The notes below the pieces were generated by a model that worked only from the letters and a program-made list of their open reading frames with translations, made no database searches and had not been told where the DNA came from. From contig CADEFU010000011.1 of NCBI GenBank assembly GCA_902826695.1, positions 1 to 64,000 of the forward strand: a DNA stretch of 64,000 nucleotides, given 5' to 3'. The translations under genes and the position numbers were made by a program. Shown in pieces: positions 18,656-27,326 of the stretch (position 1 is the stretch's first letter; each line of letters opens with the position of its first letter). The stretch comes from an uncultured Alphaproteobacteria bacterium (GTDB lineage: Bacteria > Pseudomonadota > Alphaproteobacteria > Micropepsales > Micropepsaceae).

Positions 18656-19303
18656 ATGCCGAGCGTTCCGATCCCAAGCTTGGCCGACCTGCCGAAAACG
18701 ATCCCGGTCTTCCCGCTCGCGGGCGCGCTCTTGCTTCCCCGCGGGCGGCTGCCTCTCAACATCTTCGAGCCGCGCTACCTCGCAATGGTCGACACCGCGC
18801 TGCGCCAAACCCGCGTCATCGGCATGATCCAACCGGTGAACGAAGATGACCGCAAACCGAAGCTCTATCCCGTCGGCTGCCTCGGCCGCCTGACCGCATG
18901 GAGCGACACCGGCGACGGCCGCTTCTTCATTACACTTTCCGGGGTCATACGCTTTCGCGTCACGCAGGAACTGAAGACGTCCTCACCCTATCGCGAAGTT
19001 GAGCCGGACTTTGCCCCCTACGCCGACGATCTGAGAGACGACGAAGACGACAACTACGTTGACCGCAAACGCCTCGGCATCGGCCTTAAGAGCTACATGG
19101 CCCAAAAGCACATCGAAGCCGATCTCTCGCTGATCGACCGCGCCCCCGCTGAAACGTTGATCAACTCGCTGTCCATGATCTGCCCATTCGCGCCGGCCGA
19201 AAAACAAGCACTGCTCGAAGCCGGCACGCTCGCCGACCGCGCGCAGCTTCTGACCACGCTGATCGAGATGGCCGCGACAGGCCACGGAGGCACGCTGCAA
19301 TGA
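18656..19303 (+). CDS. LON N-terminal-domain protein
   Basis: 215 residues, start ATG at 18656. It consists of a Lon substrate-binding-like PUA domain ([32 protein letters not shown], then a GVIRFRV strand) and a helical tail. There is no ATPase or protease part. Such free-standing LON-domain proteins are common in Alphaproteobacteria and their role is unknown. It sits 7 bp after the CnoX-like gene and overlaps the Trm112-like gene by 4 bp (ATGA). Confidence 0.85.
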   Translation: MPSVPIPSLADLPKTIPVFPLAGALLLPRGRLPLNIFEPRYLAMVDTALRQTRVIGMIQPVNEDDRKPKLYPVGCLGRLTAWSDTGDGRFFITLSGVIRFRVTQELKTSSPYREVEPDFAPYADDLRDDEDDNYVDRKRLGIGLKSYMAQKHIEADLSLIDRAPAETLINSLSMICPFAPAEKQALLEAGTLADRAQLLTTLIEMAATGHGGTLQ

Positions 19304-19497
19304 GCGACGACGCCAAGGTCGACCCGAAGCTCCTTGAAATCCTCGTCTGCCCGATGACGAAAGCACCGCTCGCCTACGACGCGGCGAAGCAGGAGCTGAT
19401 CTCGAAGTCCGCTCGCCTCGCCTACCCGATCAGGAACGGCATCCCGATCATGCTGACCGACGAAGCCCGCGAACTCACCGACGAAGAACTCAGATGA
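19300..19497 (+). CDS. Trm112-like zinc-ribbon-type protein (YcaR family)
   Basis: 65 residues, the family's normal size. [17 protein letters not shown] and a [11 protein letters not shown] ending are diagnostic of the UPF0434/Trm112-like family. Only one Cys remains of the usual zinc-ligand set (CPMT in place of CPxCKG), so it probably does not bind zinc as the archetype does. Related proteins help methyltransferases fold. ATGA overlaps exist at both its ends, with the LON-domain gene before and the DUF971 gene after. Confidence 0.85.
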   Translation: MSDDAKVDPKLLEILVCPMTKAPLAYDAAKQELISKSARLAYPIRNGIPIMLTDEARELTDEELR

Positions 19498-19856
19498 GCA
19501 CTGCCCCGTGGGTCGTCGACCTGCACTACAAGAAGGATGCGCGCACGCTGACCGTCACCTTCGAAGACGGCACCAAATTCGCACTTCCCGCCGAGTACCT
19601 GCGCATCGACAGCCCCTCCGCCGAAGTTCAAGGTCACGGCGCCAGCACAAAAATCACGGTGGCCGGCAAACGCAGCGTTGGCATTAGCCGCATCGAGCAA
19701 GTCGGCCGCTACGCTGTTCGCCTCGTCTTTGACGACGGCCACGACACCGGCCTTTACACCTGGGACTACTTGCACCTCCTCGGACGCGACCAAGCCAAGC
19801 GTTGGTTCGAATACGACCAACGTCTGAAAGCAGCCGGCCTCACCCGCGATGCTTGA
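19494..19856 (+). CDS. DUF971 family protein
   Basis: 120 residues with the DUF971 (gamma-butyrobetaine hydroxylase-like N-terminal) fold: [19 protein letters not shown], then [24 protein letters not shown] and [10 protein letters not shown]. Related domains sit at the N-terminus of BBOX-type dioxygenases and in proteins tied to iron-sulfur biology, but a lone DUF971 protein has no assigned role. It overlaps the Trm112-like gene (ATGA) and by 8 bp the small membrane protein downstream. Confidence 0.85.
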   Translation: MSTAPWVVDLHYKKDARTLTVTFEDGTKFALPAEYLRIDSPSAEVQGHGASTKITVAGKRSVGISRIEQVGRYAVRLVFDDGHDTGLYTWDYLHLLGRDQAKRWFEYDQRLKAAGLTRDA

Positions 19857-20217
19857 AGCGTTCAACACGCTGTGGCCGTTCGTAGCGCTTCTCGTCGCCA
19901 TGATCGCCTGGCGCCTCTGGGGCGATCGCGTCACGCGCGCGGTCAAAGCGCACGACCAACGCCGCCTCGACGCCGACCTACAAGCCTACGCCGACCGCAT
20001 GAACCCGCACGCCCACTTCCGCCAGTCGGTCGACCAGATCAGCGAAGCCACCCCGCCCGTCGAACCGCAAAAGGACGGCACCGCCAAGTGGAACGGCCAA
20101 ACGTACGTGACCCGCGAGGACGCCGAAACCGCCAGGTGGCGTCACGTCATGACCGAGGCAAGGTCGTTCTACCAAGACGTAGACCGCGCCAACCGCGAAC
20201 GCCTCACCAGACGCTAA
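19849..20217 (+). CDS. Small single-span membrane protein
   Basis: 122 residues. One hydrophobic span (about residues 8-24) is followed by a basic, then polar cytoplasmic tail containing a GQTYVTREDAETARWRHVMTE segment. No known family or motif is seen. It is the last gene of the forward cluster that starts with the CnoX-like gene, and it overlaps DUF971 by 8 bp. Its stop overlaps the opposite UbiH-like gene by 4 bp. Confidence 0.6.
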   Translation: MLEAFNTLWPFVALLVAMIAWRLWGDRVTRAVKAHDQRRLDADLQAYADRMNPHAHFRQSVDQISEATPPVEPQKDGTAKWNGQTYVTREDAETARWRHVMTEARSFYQDVDRANRERLTRR

Positions 20218-21440
20218 CCCTGCATCAGCTTCGGCAGCGCGACAGCCCCATCACTCGCCTGTCGCATAAAGAAGCGCTTCAACGGCGCAATCGAGTCGAC
20301 GATATCGAGCCCCATCCGCCGAACCGCCGCGACCGGCGCAATATCGTTCGAGAACAACCGGTTCAACGCATCGAATGACGCGGTAAACAAAGCATTGTCG
20401 AGCCGCCGCCACGCCTGATACCGCGCGAGCGACGCCTCCGAACCGACATCAAGCCCAAGCGACCGCGCTTCGACAATCACTTCAGCCAGCGCTGCAGCAT
20501 CGCGAAGCCCTAGATTGAGCCCCTGTCCCGCGATCGGATGCACCCCATGCGCAGCATCCCCCGCCAGCGCAAAGCGCGGAGCCACATAGGACATCGCCAG
20601 ATGCATGGAGAGCGGATACGACCATCGCGGCCCCTCGAGCGACAAGCGCCCCCACTGATCGCCGAACCGCTGCGCCACCTCGGCCACGAAAGCCGCATCG
20701 TCGAGCTGCAAAAACGCCGGCGCCTGATCGGCCCGCTCAGACCACACGATCGACGAGCGGTTCCCCGTCATCGGCAAAATCGCGAACGGACCGGAACCGA
20801 AGAACAACTCGTAAGCGGTGCCGTCATGCGCTTTCTCATGCCCGATCGTGGCGACGATACCCGTCTGCTTGTACGACCACCCGACCGTCTTGATCCCAGC
20901 CGCCTCCCGCAGAGGCGACTCACGCCCGTCAGCGGCGACAACGAGGGCAGCCTTAAGCCGCCGGCCGGAACCGAGTGTCACGACGGAAAAATTGCCTTCA
21001 ACCCCAGCCGAAACGACGCGATCCGGCGCAATCAGGGTCAGCGTTGAAACACCCTCGATCCGGCGCTGCAACGCCATCCGAAAATGGCGGTTCTCGATCA
21101 TATGTGCGAGTGGCGCGTTGCCGATCTCGCGGTGATCGAAGTGCAGCAGCGCCGCCGAAGCCCCCTCCCGCACCGAACCATCGCCGACAATAATGTCGTA
21201 GACCGGCTGAGCCTGAGCCTCGACATGCGCCCACACGCCCAACGCATCGAGCAGCCGCCGCGACGCCGGCGAGAACGAACTCACCCGTCCGTCGAATTTC
21301 GCGTCAACCACTAAAGCCGGGTCGAGCCCGTCAACCACGGCGGTCTCAACCCCTTCCCGCGCGAGAGCCAGCCCAAGCGTGAGGCCGACCATGCCCCCGC
21401 CGGCCACCACAACGTCGAACTTCGCGCGCGTATCCGCCAT
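20214..21440 (-). CDS. UbiH/UbiF/VisC/COQ6-family FAD-dependent hydroxylase
   Basis: 408 residues from the ATG at 21440; another ATG 15 nt upstream (21455) is possible. Flavin-binding motifs of this monooxygenase family are all present: GGGMVG near the N-terminus (GxGxxG), DGRESPLR after residue 160, and GDAAHGVHPIAGQGLNLGL, the second FAD site. These enzymes hydroxylate the ubiquinone ring or side positions. The subclass (UbiH, UbiL or UbiM) cannot be set from motifs alone. It is a single gene opposite the CnoX cluster and upstream of glnK. Confidence 0.88.
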   Translation of the reverse strand: MADTRAKFDVVVAGGGMVGLTLGLALAREGVETAVVDGLDPALVVDAKFDGRVSSFSPASRRLLDALGVWAHVEAQAQPVYDIIVGDGSVREGASAALLHFDHREIGNAPLAHMIENRHFRMALQRRIEGVSTLTLIAPDRVVSAGVEGNFSVVTLGSGRRLKAALVVAADGRESPLREAAGIKTVGWSYKQTGIVATIGHEKAHDGTAYELFFGSGPFAILPMTGNRSSIVWSERADQAPAFLQLDDAAFVAEVAQRFGDQWGRLSLEGPRWSYPLSMHLAMSYVAPRFALAGDAAHGVHPIAGQGLNLGLRDAAALAEVIVEARSLGLDVGSEASLARYQAWRRLDNALFTASFDALNRLFSNDIAPVAAVRRMGLDIVDSIAPLKRFFMRQASDGAVALPKLMQG

Positions 21441-21580
21441 CTCGATCAAACACATAGGCTCGACCCCGGCCTGATCCAATCCCGCCAACGGCCGCATTGA
21501 CGCTGCTCAAATTAACGGCAATCCCGAGCAAAATCTGCCGAACCTTCAGGCAATACACGACAGCACCGCCCAGCCGATGA

Positions 21581-21958
<378 letters not shown>

Positions 21959-22005
21959 TGCCCGCGCACCCGATCAACGACAACGACGCCAACAAGAGAA
22001 CCGCC

Positions 22006-23538
22006 ATGCCCCGCACCAAAACGATGTCCCTTGAGCCCTTGCGCATCGCCGCAATGGCGCTAGCGCTCGCAACGATGCTCGCGATTTTCCTGCTAGCCGC
22101 ACCGGCCAAAGCGCAGCCCGTGCCGGAAGCAACGCCGCCAGCGACCGAGACGGCAGCACCGGCAAGCGAAGCTGCGCCCGCAACGGCAGATGCCGCGGCC
22201 GAAACACCCGCGACAACCCCTGCGGAACCTGCACCGGCAGAAGCACCTGCCGCGGCGGCGGAAGCGGAAAAACCCGCAGCCCCCGCCCTGCCCGCACACG
22301 CCGTCGCGCTCGCGCTCAACAGCGGCGACACGTCCTGGGTACTCACCTCCACGGCGCTCGTCCTCATGATGACGGTTCCGGGCCTCGCGCTTTTCTATTC
22401 GGGCATGGTGCGCAAGAAGAATATCCTGGCGACCGCGGCGCAAAGCTTCGCGATCACGGCGCTTGTCACCGTGCTCTGGGCGGTCATCGGCTACTCGCTC
22501 GCCTTTACCAACGGCGGCGACAATCAGTGGCTGATCGGCGGCATGGAACGCTTCATGCTCGCGGGCGTGGGCAACAACGAGGTCGCGCACTCTCTCGCCG
22601 CGTCGATTCCGGAATCGGTCTTCATGACGTTCCAGATGACGTTCGCGATCATCACCCCGGCACTCATCACCGGCGCCTTCGCCGACCGCATGAAGTTTTC
22701 GGCGCTTCTCGTCTTCATCACCGCCTGGCTGCTTCTCGTCTATGCGCCGATCGCGCATTGGGTGTGGGGCGGCGGCTTCTTGGGCGGTAAGGGCGTGCTC
22801 GACTTCGCCGGCGGAACGGTCGTGCACTTGAACGCGGGCATCGCAGGCCTTGTCTGCGCGCTCGTACTCGGCAAGCGCCACGGCTACGGCACCGAGAACA
22901 TGGCGCCGCACAATCTACTCTATGCGTTGATCGGTGCCTCGCTTCTGTGGGTCGGCTGGTTCGGCTTCAACGCGGGCTCGGCCGTCGCCGCGAACGCGCT
23001 CGCCGGTATCGCGATGGCGAACACGCAGATCGCCGCCGCCGCTGCGGCGCTGTCGTGGATGCTGGTCGAGTGGATCTTCCAGAAGAAGCCGAGCGTCCTC
23101 GGCATGCTCTCCGGCGCCGTTGCGGGTCTCGTCGCTATCACGCCGGCCGCAGGCTTCGTCGATCCCTCGGGCAGCCTCTACATCGGCCTGATCGCAGGTG
23201 TCGTTTGCTACGCGGGTGCCGTCTGGCTGAAGCACAAGATCGGCTACGACGACTCGCTCGACGCCTTTGGCGTGCACGGCATCGGCGGCGCCGTTGGCGC
23301 GGTCCTAACAGGCGTCTTCGCGCTCAAGAGCATCAACAGCCTGGGAAGCGGCGCCATCGACGGCAACCCAGGTCAAATCTGGACGCAGATCGAAGGCCTG
23401 CTCTACGCCGGCATCTACTGCGCGATCGCCACATACGTGATCTTGATGGCGATCAAATTCACGATCGGCCTGCGCGTCACGAAGGACGAGGAAGTCGAAG
23501 GCCTCGACCTCACCCAACACGGCGAACGCATCCACTAG
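22006..23538 (+). CDS. amtB: Ammonium transporter
   Basis: 510 residues from the ATG at 22006 (AAGAGAA upstream); an in-frame ATG at 21958 overlapping glnK cannot be excluded. A signal peptide (to about residue 35) is followed by an unusual Ala/Pro/Glu-rich linker of about 75 residues. Eleven membrane spans then begin near residue 110. Transport residues are visible: ADRMKF with the Asp, HWVWGGG, the twin-His residues in GGTVVHLNAG and FGVHGIGG. It is co-transcribed with glnK and closed by a strong terminator at 23568. Confidence 0.94.
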   Translation: MPRTKTMSLEPLRIAAMALALATMLAIFLLAAPAKAQPVPEATPPATETAAPASEAAPATADAAAETPATTPAEPAPAEAPAAAAEAEKPAAPALPAHAVALALNSGDTSWVLTSTALVLMMTVPGLALFYSGMVRKKNILATAAQSFAITALVTVLWAVIGYSLAFTNGGDNQWLIGGMERFMLAGVGNNEVAHSLAASIPESVFMTFQMTFAIITPALITGAFADRMKFSALLVFITAWLLLVYAPIAHWVWGGGFLGGKGVLDFAGGTVVHLNAGIAGLVCALVLGKRHGYGTENMAPHNLLYALIGASLLWVGWFGFNAGSAVAANALAGIAMANTQIAAAAAALSWMLVEWIFQKKPSVLGMLSGAVAGLVAITPAAGFVDPSGSLYIGLIAGVVCYAGAVWLKHKIGYDDSLDAFGVHGIGGAVGAVLTGVFALKSINSLGSGAIDGNPGQIWTQIEGLLYAGIYCAIATYVILMAIKFTIGLRVTKDEEVEGLDLTQHGERIH

Positions 23539-23567
23539 GTTCTTTCCTCCAGCCAATAAGCGAAGAA

Positions 23568-23600
23568 AAAGGGCGCCCCGAAAAGGCGCCCTTTGCTTTT
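23568..23600. terminator. Bidirectional intrinsic terminator
   Basis: The stem AAAGGGCGCC / GGCGCCCTTT (23568-23577 with 23585-23594) has loop CCGAAAA and is followed by GCTTTT on the plus strand. On the minus strand it is followed by TTTTTC. It thus ends amtB transcription and could end the reverse-strand NmrA-like transcript that arrives from the right. Confidence 0.9.
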
Positions 23601-23700
23601 GCGGAAAGCCCCGTCGGCGCCACCGGTTACTCCAAGGAAGGCAGCCAAGCGTAGCCCGACGGCCCCCGACGTCGACCACCAGCCACAATCCTACTGACGC

Positions 23701-24600
23701 CTAGAATCGATCGCGGTTGCGTCTTGCCCATTGTGCGAGTGTGACAGGCGGGCGGCCGAGCAGGCGTTCCGCCGTGTCGGTCACGGCGCCGATATGCGCC
23801 AGCCGGCCGTCGTAGATCTGCCGGACGTTCTCCACGACGCTGGCGGCGTAGTGCTTTTCGAACTTGAGCGCGAGCGCGAGTGTGCCCGCTGCAAGCGCGG
23901 CTTCGAGGGCGTCCGGCGGCGTGACGATCGCTTTGATGTCGCGCCCCAGCGCTTCAGTCAAGGCCGCGGCGGTGCCAGGGCCATCGAGAAGGTCGGTCGA
24001 GAGATAGTAGTTCTGCCTCGCATGAACGCTCGGTCCTTCGGCGAGCACCTTGGCCGCCACCTCGGTGAGGTCGTCGCCGGCGATCCAACCGACCTTTGCG
24101 TCGCCCATCGGCCAATAGAGTTTGCCGTCGACCGGGCGCTGCGAGTCGGTCAGGTTCTCCATGAACATGTTCGGGTGCAGGAAACACCACCCCGCGCCGC
24201 TGTATTGAATGTAGCGCTCGACAAGTTCGTGCCAGACGAAATGCGGATCGGTCTCGTGGCCGTTGCTGTAGACGCCCAGATGGACAAGGAAGCCGACGCC
24301 GGCATCAACCGCTGCATCGGTGATCGTCTTCACCTGATGCACCATCTCAATCGTGTAGGCACTCATCACGAACAGCCGGTCAATGCCGGCGAGCGCCGCC
24401 GGGAAGGTTCGCGCGTCGTTCATGTCGATGAGAACTGCGGCTTTGCCTTCGGCTTTCCACGCGGCGACTTGGCTCTCGCGCCGCGCCGCACGCACGACAT
24501 CGACGCGCGGATCGGCGTCGAGCAGCGCCGCCAGTGCACCGCCCGTGCCGCCGGTTGCACCGAGCACAAGGATGCGCGGATTCATATTTGTGTGTGTCAT
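23701..24600 (-). CDS. NmrA-like NAD(P)-binding oxidoreductase/regulator
   Basis: 299 residues. The N-terminal Rossmann motif is GATGGTGGAL, and a QVKTITDAAVDAGVGFLVHLG block fits the NmrA/HSCARG-like subgroup of atypical SDRs. The usual Tyr-x-x-x-Lys catalytic pair is not seen, so it may sense NAD(P) or reduce a quinone. It is coupled by a 4-bp ATGA overlap to the flavin oxidoreductase gene upstream. The substrate is unknown. Confidence 0.82.
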   Translation of the reverse strand: MTHTNMNPRILVLGATGGTGGALAALLDADPRVDVVRAARRESQVAAWKAEGKAAVLIDMNDARTFPAALAGIDRLFVMSAYTIEMVHQVKTITDAAVDAGVGFLVHLGVYSNGHETDPHFVWHELVERYIQYSGAGWCFLHPNMFMENLTDSQRPVDGKLYWPMGDAKVGWIAGDDLTEVAAKVLAEGPSVHARQNYYLSTDLLDGPGTAAALTEALGRDIKAIVTPPDALEAALAAGTLALALKFEKHYAASVVENVRQIYDGRLAHIGAVTDTAERLLGRPPVTLAQWARRNRDRF

Positions 24601-25913
24601 GTCGCCTGTCTCGATGGGTCAAGTGCGCGGGCCATTCGGCCGTCGCGCATCTGGGTGCTGATGAAGGCTTTCAGAAAGCCGAGCTTCGGGTCGGGGCGTT
24701 TGCCCCTGACGATTCGAATGATCTGCTCGTTGTACCAAGTGGCGCCGCCGGCGCCGGTGAGCGTGCGGATCATCTTGACCGGCGACTTGGGGCCGAGTGG
24801 GCCGGGGCCGAAGCGGAGTTCGGGTTGCGACAGATCAACCGGATCGCCGCGCAGTAGCCGTGCCGGTGCTTCGGGCGCAAGGCAGAGAGGCCGGGCGAGG
24901 CCGACAAGATCGAAGCCGTCATTGGTGATGGCATCCGCCATGCCTTGCGCCGTGCGAAAGCCGCCGGTGACCATGAGCTTCGCGCGCCTCAGGTGCTTGC
25001 GCATTTCCGGTCCGAAGCGAGCGAAGTAAGATTCGCGCGCCCTTGATGCCTTACTGACATAGGGATCGTGGGCGGCTTCGCCCGCGCCTTCGACATTCGC
25101 CATCTTGGGCTGTTCGTACGTGCCGCCGGAAATCTCGATCAGGTCGATGCTGGCGTCGTCGAGCCAGCCGGCGACGATCTGGCTGTCTTCGAAGCTGAAG
25201 CCGCCGCGCTGGAAATCGGCGGAGTTTAGCTTGATGCCGATGGGGAAATCCGCTCCGACCTTGGCGCGAACGGCGTTGACGGTCTCCAGCACAAAGCGCG
25301 CGCGGTGGGCGAGATCGCCGCCCCACTCATCGTCGCGGCGGTTGGAAAGCGGTGAGAGGAATTGCGAAAACAGATAGCCGTGTGCGCCATGCAACTGCAC
25401 GCCGTCGAAGCCGGTTTCGCGCGCAACGGCCGCCGCGTCGGCAAAGCGTTGGATCAACTCGACGATCTCGTCATGCGTCAGCGCAACCGGTGTGCCGAAC
25501 TTGATGCCGGGAATGGAAAGCGCGATGGCCGACGGTGCTTTGGGCGTTGAATTGACGAGCCGATGGGTTTGGCGGCCCGCGTGCGCAAGCTGCATCCAAA
25601 CGCGATTACCATGCGCCTTTGCGGCTGCCGACCAGTTGCGCAACGCCGTCAGTTGCTCGGCGCTCTGCCCGCCCTGAATAGCGACATTGCCTGGATGTTC
25701 GAGATTGCGATAGTCGACCTGCACATTGCCTGTGAGCATCATGCCCGGTCCGTTCTTAGCCCAAGTGCTGTAGAGCGCCACGTGCGCGGGCGTTGCCCGG
25801 TTGCGGGTGTCGGCCAATAGCTCCGTCATCGCGGCTTTAACGAGGCGGTTCGGCAGAACGGCGCCGCAGGGCAAGGTTAGAGGCGCGCTTAGCGTGTTTG
25901 CAGGTGTCGTCAT
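24597..25913 (-). CDS. NADH:flavin oxidoreductase (old yellow enzyme family)
   Basis: 438 residues. An OYE-type TIM barrel: LPNRLVKAAMTE near the start, QLAHAGRQTHRL, and GVQLHGAHGYLFSQFLSP with the catalytic His pair and FMN contacts, then RARFVLETVNAVRAKVG and a late MVTGGFRTAQGM. It lacks the 4Fe-4S cluster and second flavin domain of 2,4-dienoyl-CoA reductase. Members reduce activated C=C bonds. It is the first gene of a two-gene unit with the NmrA-like protein and probably belongs with the divergent TetR. Confidence 0.87.
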   Translation of the reverse strand: MTTPANTLSAPLTLPCGAVLPNRLVKAAMTELLADTRNRATPAHVALYSTWAKNGPGMMLTGNVQVDYRNLEHPGNVAIQGGQSAEQLTALRNWSAAAKAHGNRVWMQLAHAGRQTHRLVNSTPKAPSAIALSIPGIKFGTPVALTHDEIVELIQRFADAAAVARETGFDGVQLHGAHGYLFSQFLSPLSNRRDDEWGGDLAHRARFVLETVNAVRAKVGADFPIGIKLNSADFQRGGFSFEDSQIVAGWLDDASIDLIEISGGTYEQPKMANVEGAGEAAHDPYVSKASRARESYFARFGPEMRKHLRRAKLMVTGGFRTAQGMADAITNDGFDLVGLARPLCLAPEAPARLLRGDPVDLSQPELRFGPGPLGPKSPVKMIRTLTGAGGATWYNEQIIRIVRGKRPDPKLGFLKAFISTQMRDGRMARALDPSRQAT

Positions 25914-25937
25914 GAGCGCTCGTTCCGTTCTACGGGA

Positions 25938-26561
25938 CTAGTTTGAAATGGCCACGGCTTTCGCGGCGAATTGCTTCTTCTCGATGATGTCGAGCATGAA
26001 GGCAGCGGCGTCGGCGGTCGTGATCGTGTAGCCGGTGGTTCGACCCTGCGGCGATACTTTCAGTTTGTTGCGCGCGGGCTTTTCGTTGAGCGCGGCGAGG
26101 CGCACAGCGGTCCAGTCCAGGTTCGACGCGCGCAAGATCGCTTCCATCTTGATCTTCGCGTCTAGGATCGGAAGCAGCTTGCGCGCAAACAGCGGGACCA
26201 GAACCCAGCGAAAGAACAGTGCGCCCGATCCGGGGACACCGATATTGCTCGCGCAGACGAGGCGCCGCATCCCCTGCGCCTTCATATCTTCGACGATCAG
26301 CCGCGTTGCCTCAGGCACGAGATTGTTGGGCTTGCCGTCGCCCATGCCGCCGACGCCAAGACACTGAATGACCGCATCGGCGCCCTTGAGCGTTTCGCGG
26401 ATCGCTTTGGGGTCAAGCGCATCCCCCACGACGACGCGTGCGCCGGAGCCCGCGGCCTTTGCCGACCTCACCAAGTGCGTGACGTCATGCCCGCGGACCA
26501 GCGCGGCAGACAACACGGCTTTACCCATCATGCCGGTCGAACCGAGAAGAGCGAGTTTCAC
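25938..26561 (-). CDS. NAD(P)-binding atypical SDR (YwnB/NmrA-like)
   Basis: 207 residues from a GTG at 26561, with AGGAGA 10 nt upstream. The dinucleotide-binding motif is GSTGMMG, followed by GDALDPKAI and a VIQCLGVG strand. Its size and shape match YwnB-like putative flavin reductases or NAD(P)H-sensing proteins. It is divergent from the TetR gene across a 120-bp region with two candidate operators, and lies 25 bp upstream of the old-yellow-enzyme gene, so the three reverse-strand genes probably form one unit. Confidence 0.82.
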   Translation of the reverse strand: MKLALLGSTGMMGKAVLSAALVRGHDVTHLVRSAKAAGSGARVVVGDALDPKAIRETLKGADAVIQCLGVGGMGDGKPNNLVPEATRLIVEDMKAQGMRRLVCASNIGVPGSGALFFRWVLVPLFARKLLPILDAKIKMEAILRASNLDWTAVRLAALNEKPARNKLKVSPQGRTTGYTITTADAAAFMLDIIEKKQFAAKAVAISN

Positions 26562-26609
26562 GACGATAGAGTCTCCTACGAACGGGCAACTTCAAAAGTT
26601 AGATACTAT

Positions 26610-26636
26610 TTGGTATTCGAATGTCAATTGGTATTC
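26610..26636. promoter_or_regulatory. Candidate TetR operator: two direct TTGGTATTC repeats
   Basis: TTGGTATTC occurs at 26610-26618 and again at 26628-26636, start-to-start 18 bp, in the AT-rich divergent gap between the SDR gene and the TetR gene. Outer bases add partial dyads (GATAC upstream of the first copy, ATTCGAAT at its end). Two half-site arrays spaced about two helical turns apart are what a TetR dimer pair would use. The site is inferred. Confidence 0.5.
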
Positions 26637-26681
26637 TATTACGTTTCTGGCAGTCAGTCCGCTTCAACGAAGAGTGCCGCC

Positions 26682-27296
26682 ATGCGTCCCGCACGTCTGA
26701 CCCGCGCCGAACAACAGGCGCAGACCCGCGAACGGCTTTTGGCTGCGGCCGAGCGCGTGTTCGCGCGCCACGGCTACGGCGGCGCGTCGATCGATCTGAT
26801 TTCGGCGGAGGCCGGCTATTCGAAGGGCGCGATCTATTCGAACTTCGAAAGCAAGGAAGCGGTCTTTCTGGAGCTTGCGCGCGTCTACATGGGGCGCCGC
26901 ATGACGGAGTTGGAGCACGTCGTGGGCGGCGAGCCGTCAAAGCTCGCGGGGGCGCTGAGCCAATGGCTCCAGACCATGCAAGTCGATGGCGACTGCCTGA
27001 TGCTCGTCACCGAGCTTCAACTGCAGGCGCGCCGCAGCCCCGCATTTGCCGAGCAGTACTATGCGCTGCAGCAAAAACAAACGCGTGCCATGGCCGCGGT
27101 GTTGGAGCGGCTCTTCAAGGCGCTTGGGGTGCCGATGCCGATGGACCCCATCGATCTCGCCGATGCGATGCTGGCACTCACCCACGGCATCACCCTGCAA
27201 CGCCCGGAACCAAAATCCGGCACCCCCGCCGATGCCGGCCGGGTGATCGACAGACTGATGAAGACGTTCACGCGCACACAGATGGCGCGCAAGTAA
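26682..27296 (+). CDS. TetR family transcriptional regulator
   Basis: 204 residues from the ATG at 26682. The N-terminal helix-turn-helix is typical: TRERLLAAAERVFARHGY, ASIDLISAEAGYSKGAIYSN and FESKEAVFLEL. The C-terminal ligand domain is not assigned. It faces the SDR/OYE/NmrA set of redox genes across 120 bp, with repeated candidate operators, so autoregulation and control of that set are inferred. Confidence 0.93.
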   Translation: MRPARLTRAEQQAQTRERLLAAAERVFARHGYGGASIDLISAEAGYSKGAIYSNFESKEAVFLELARVYMGRRMTELEHVVGGEPSKLAGALSQWLQTMQVDGDCLMLVTELQLQARRSPAFAEQYYALQQKQTRAMAAVLERLFKALGVPMPMDPIDLADAMLALTHGITLQRPEPKSGTPADAGRVIDRLMKTFTRTQMARK

Positions 27297-27326
27297 ATTC
27301 GCATGCCTCCGCTACCCGCCAACGTC

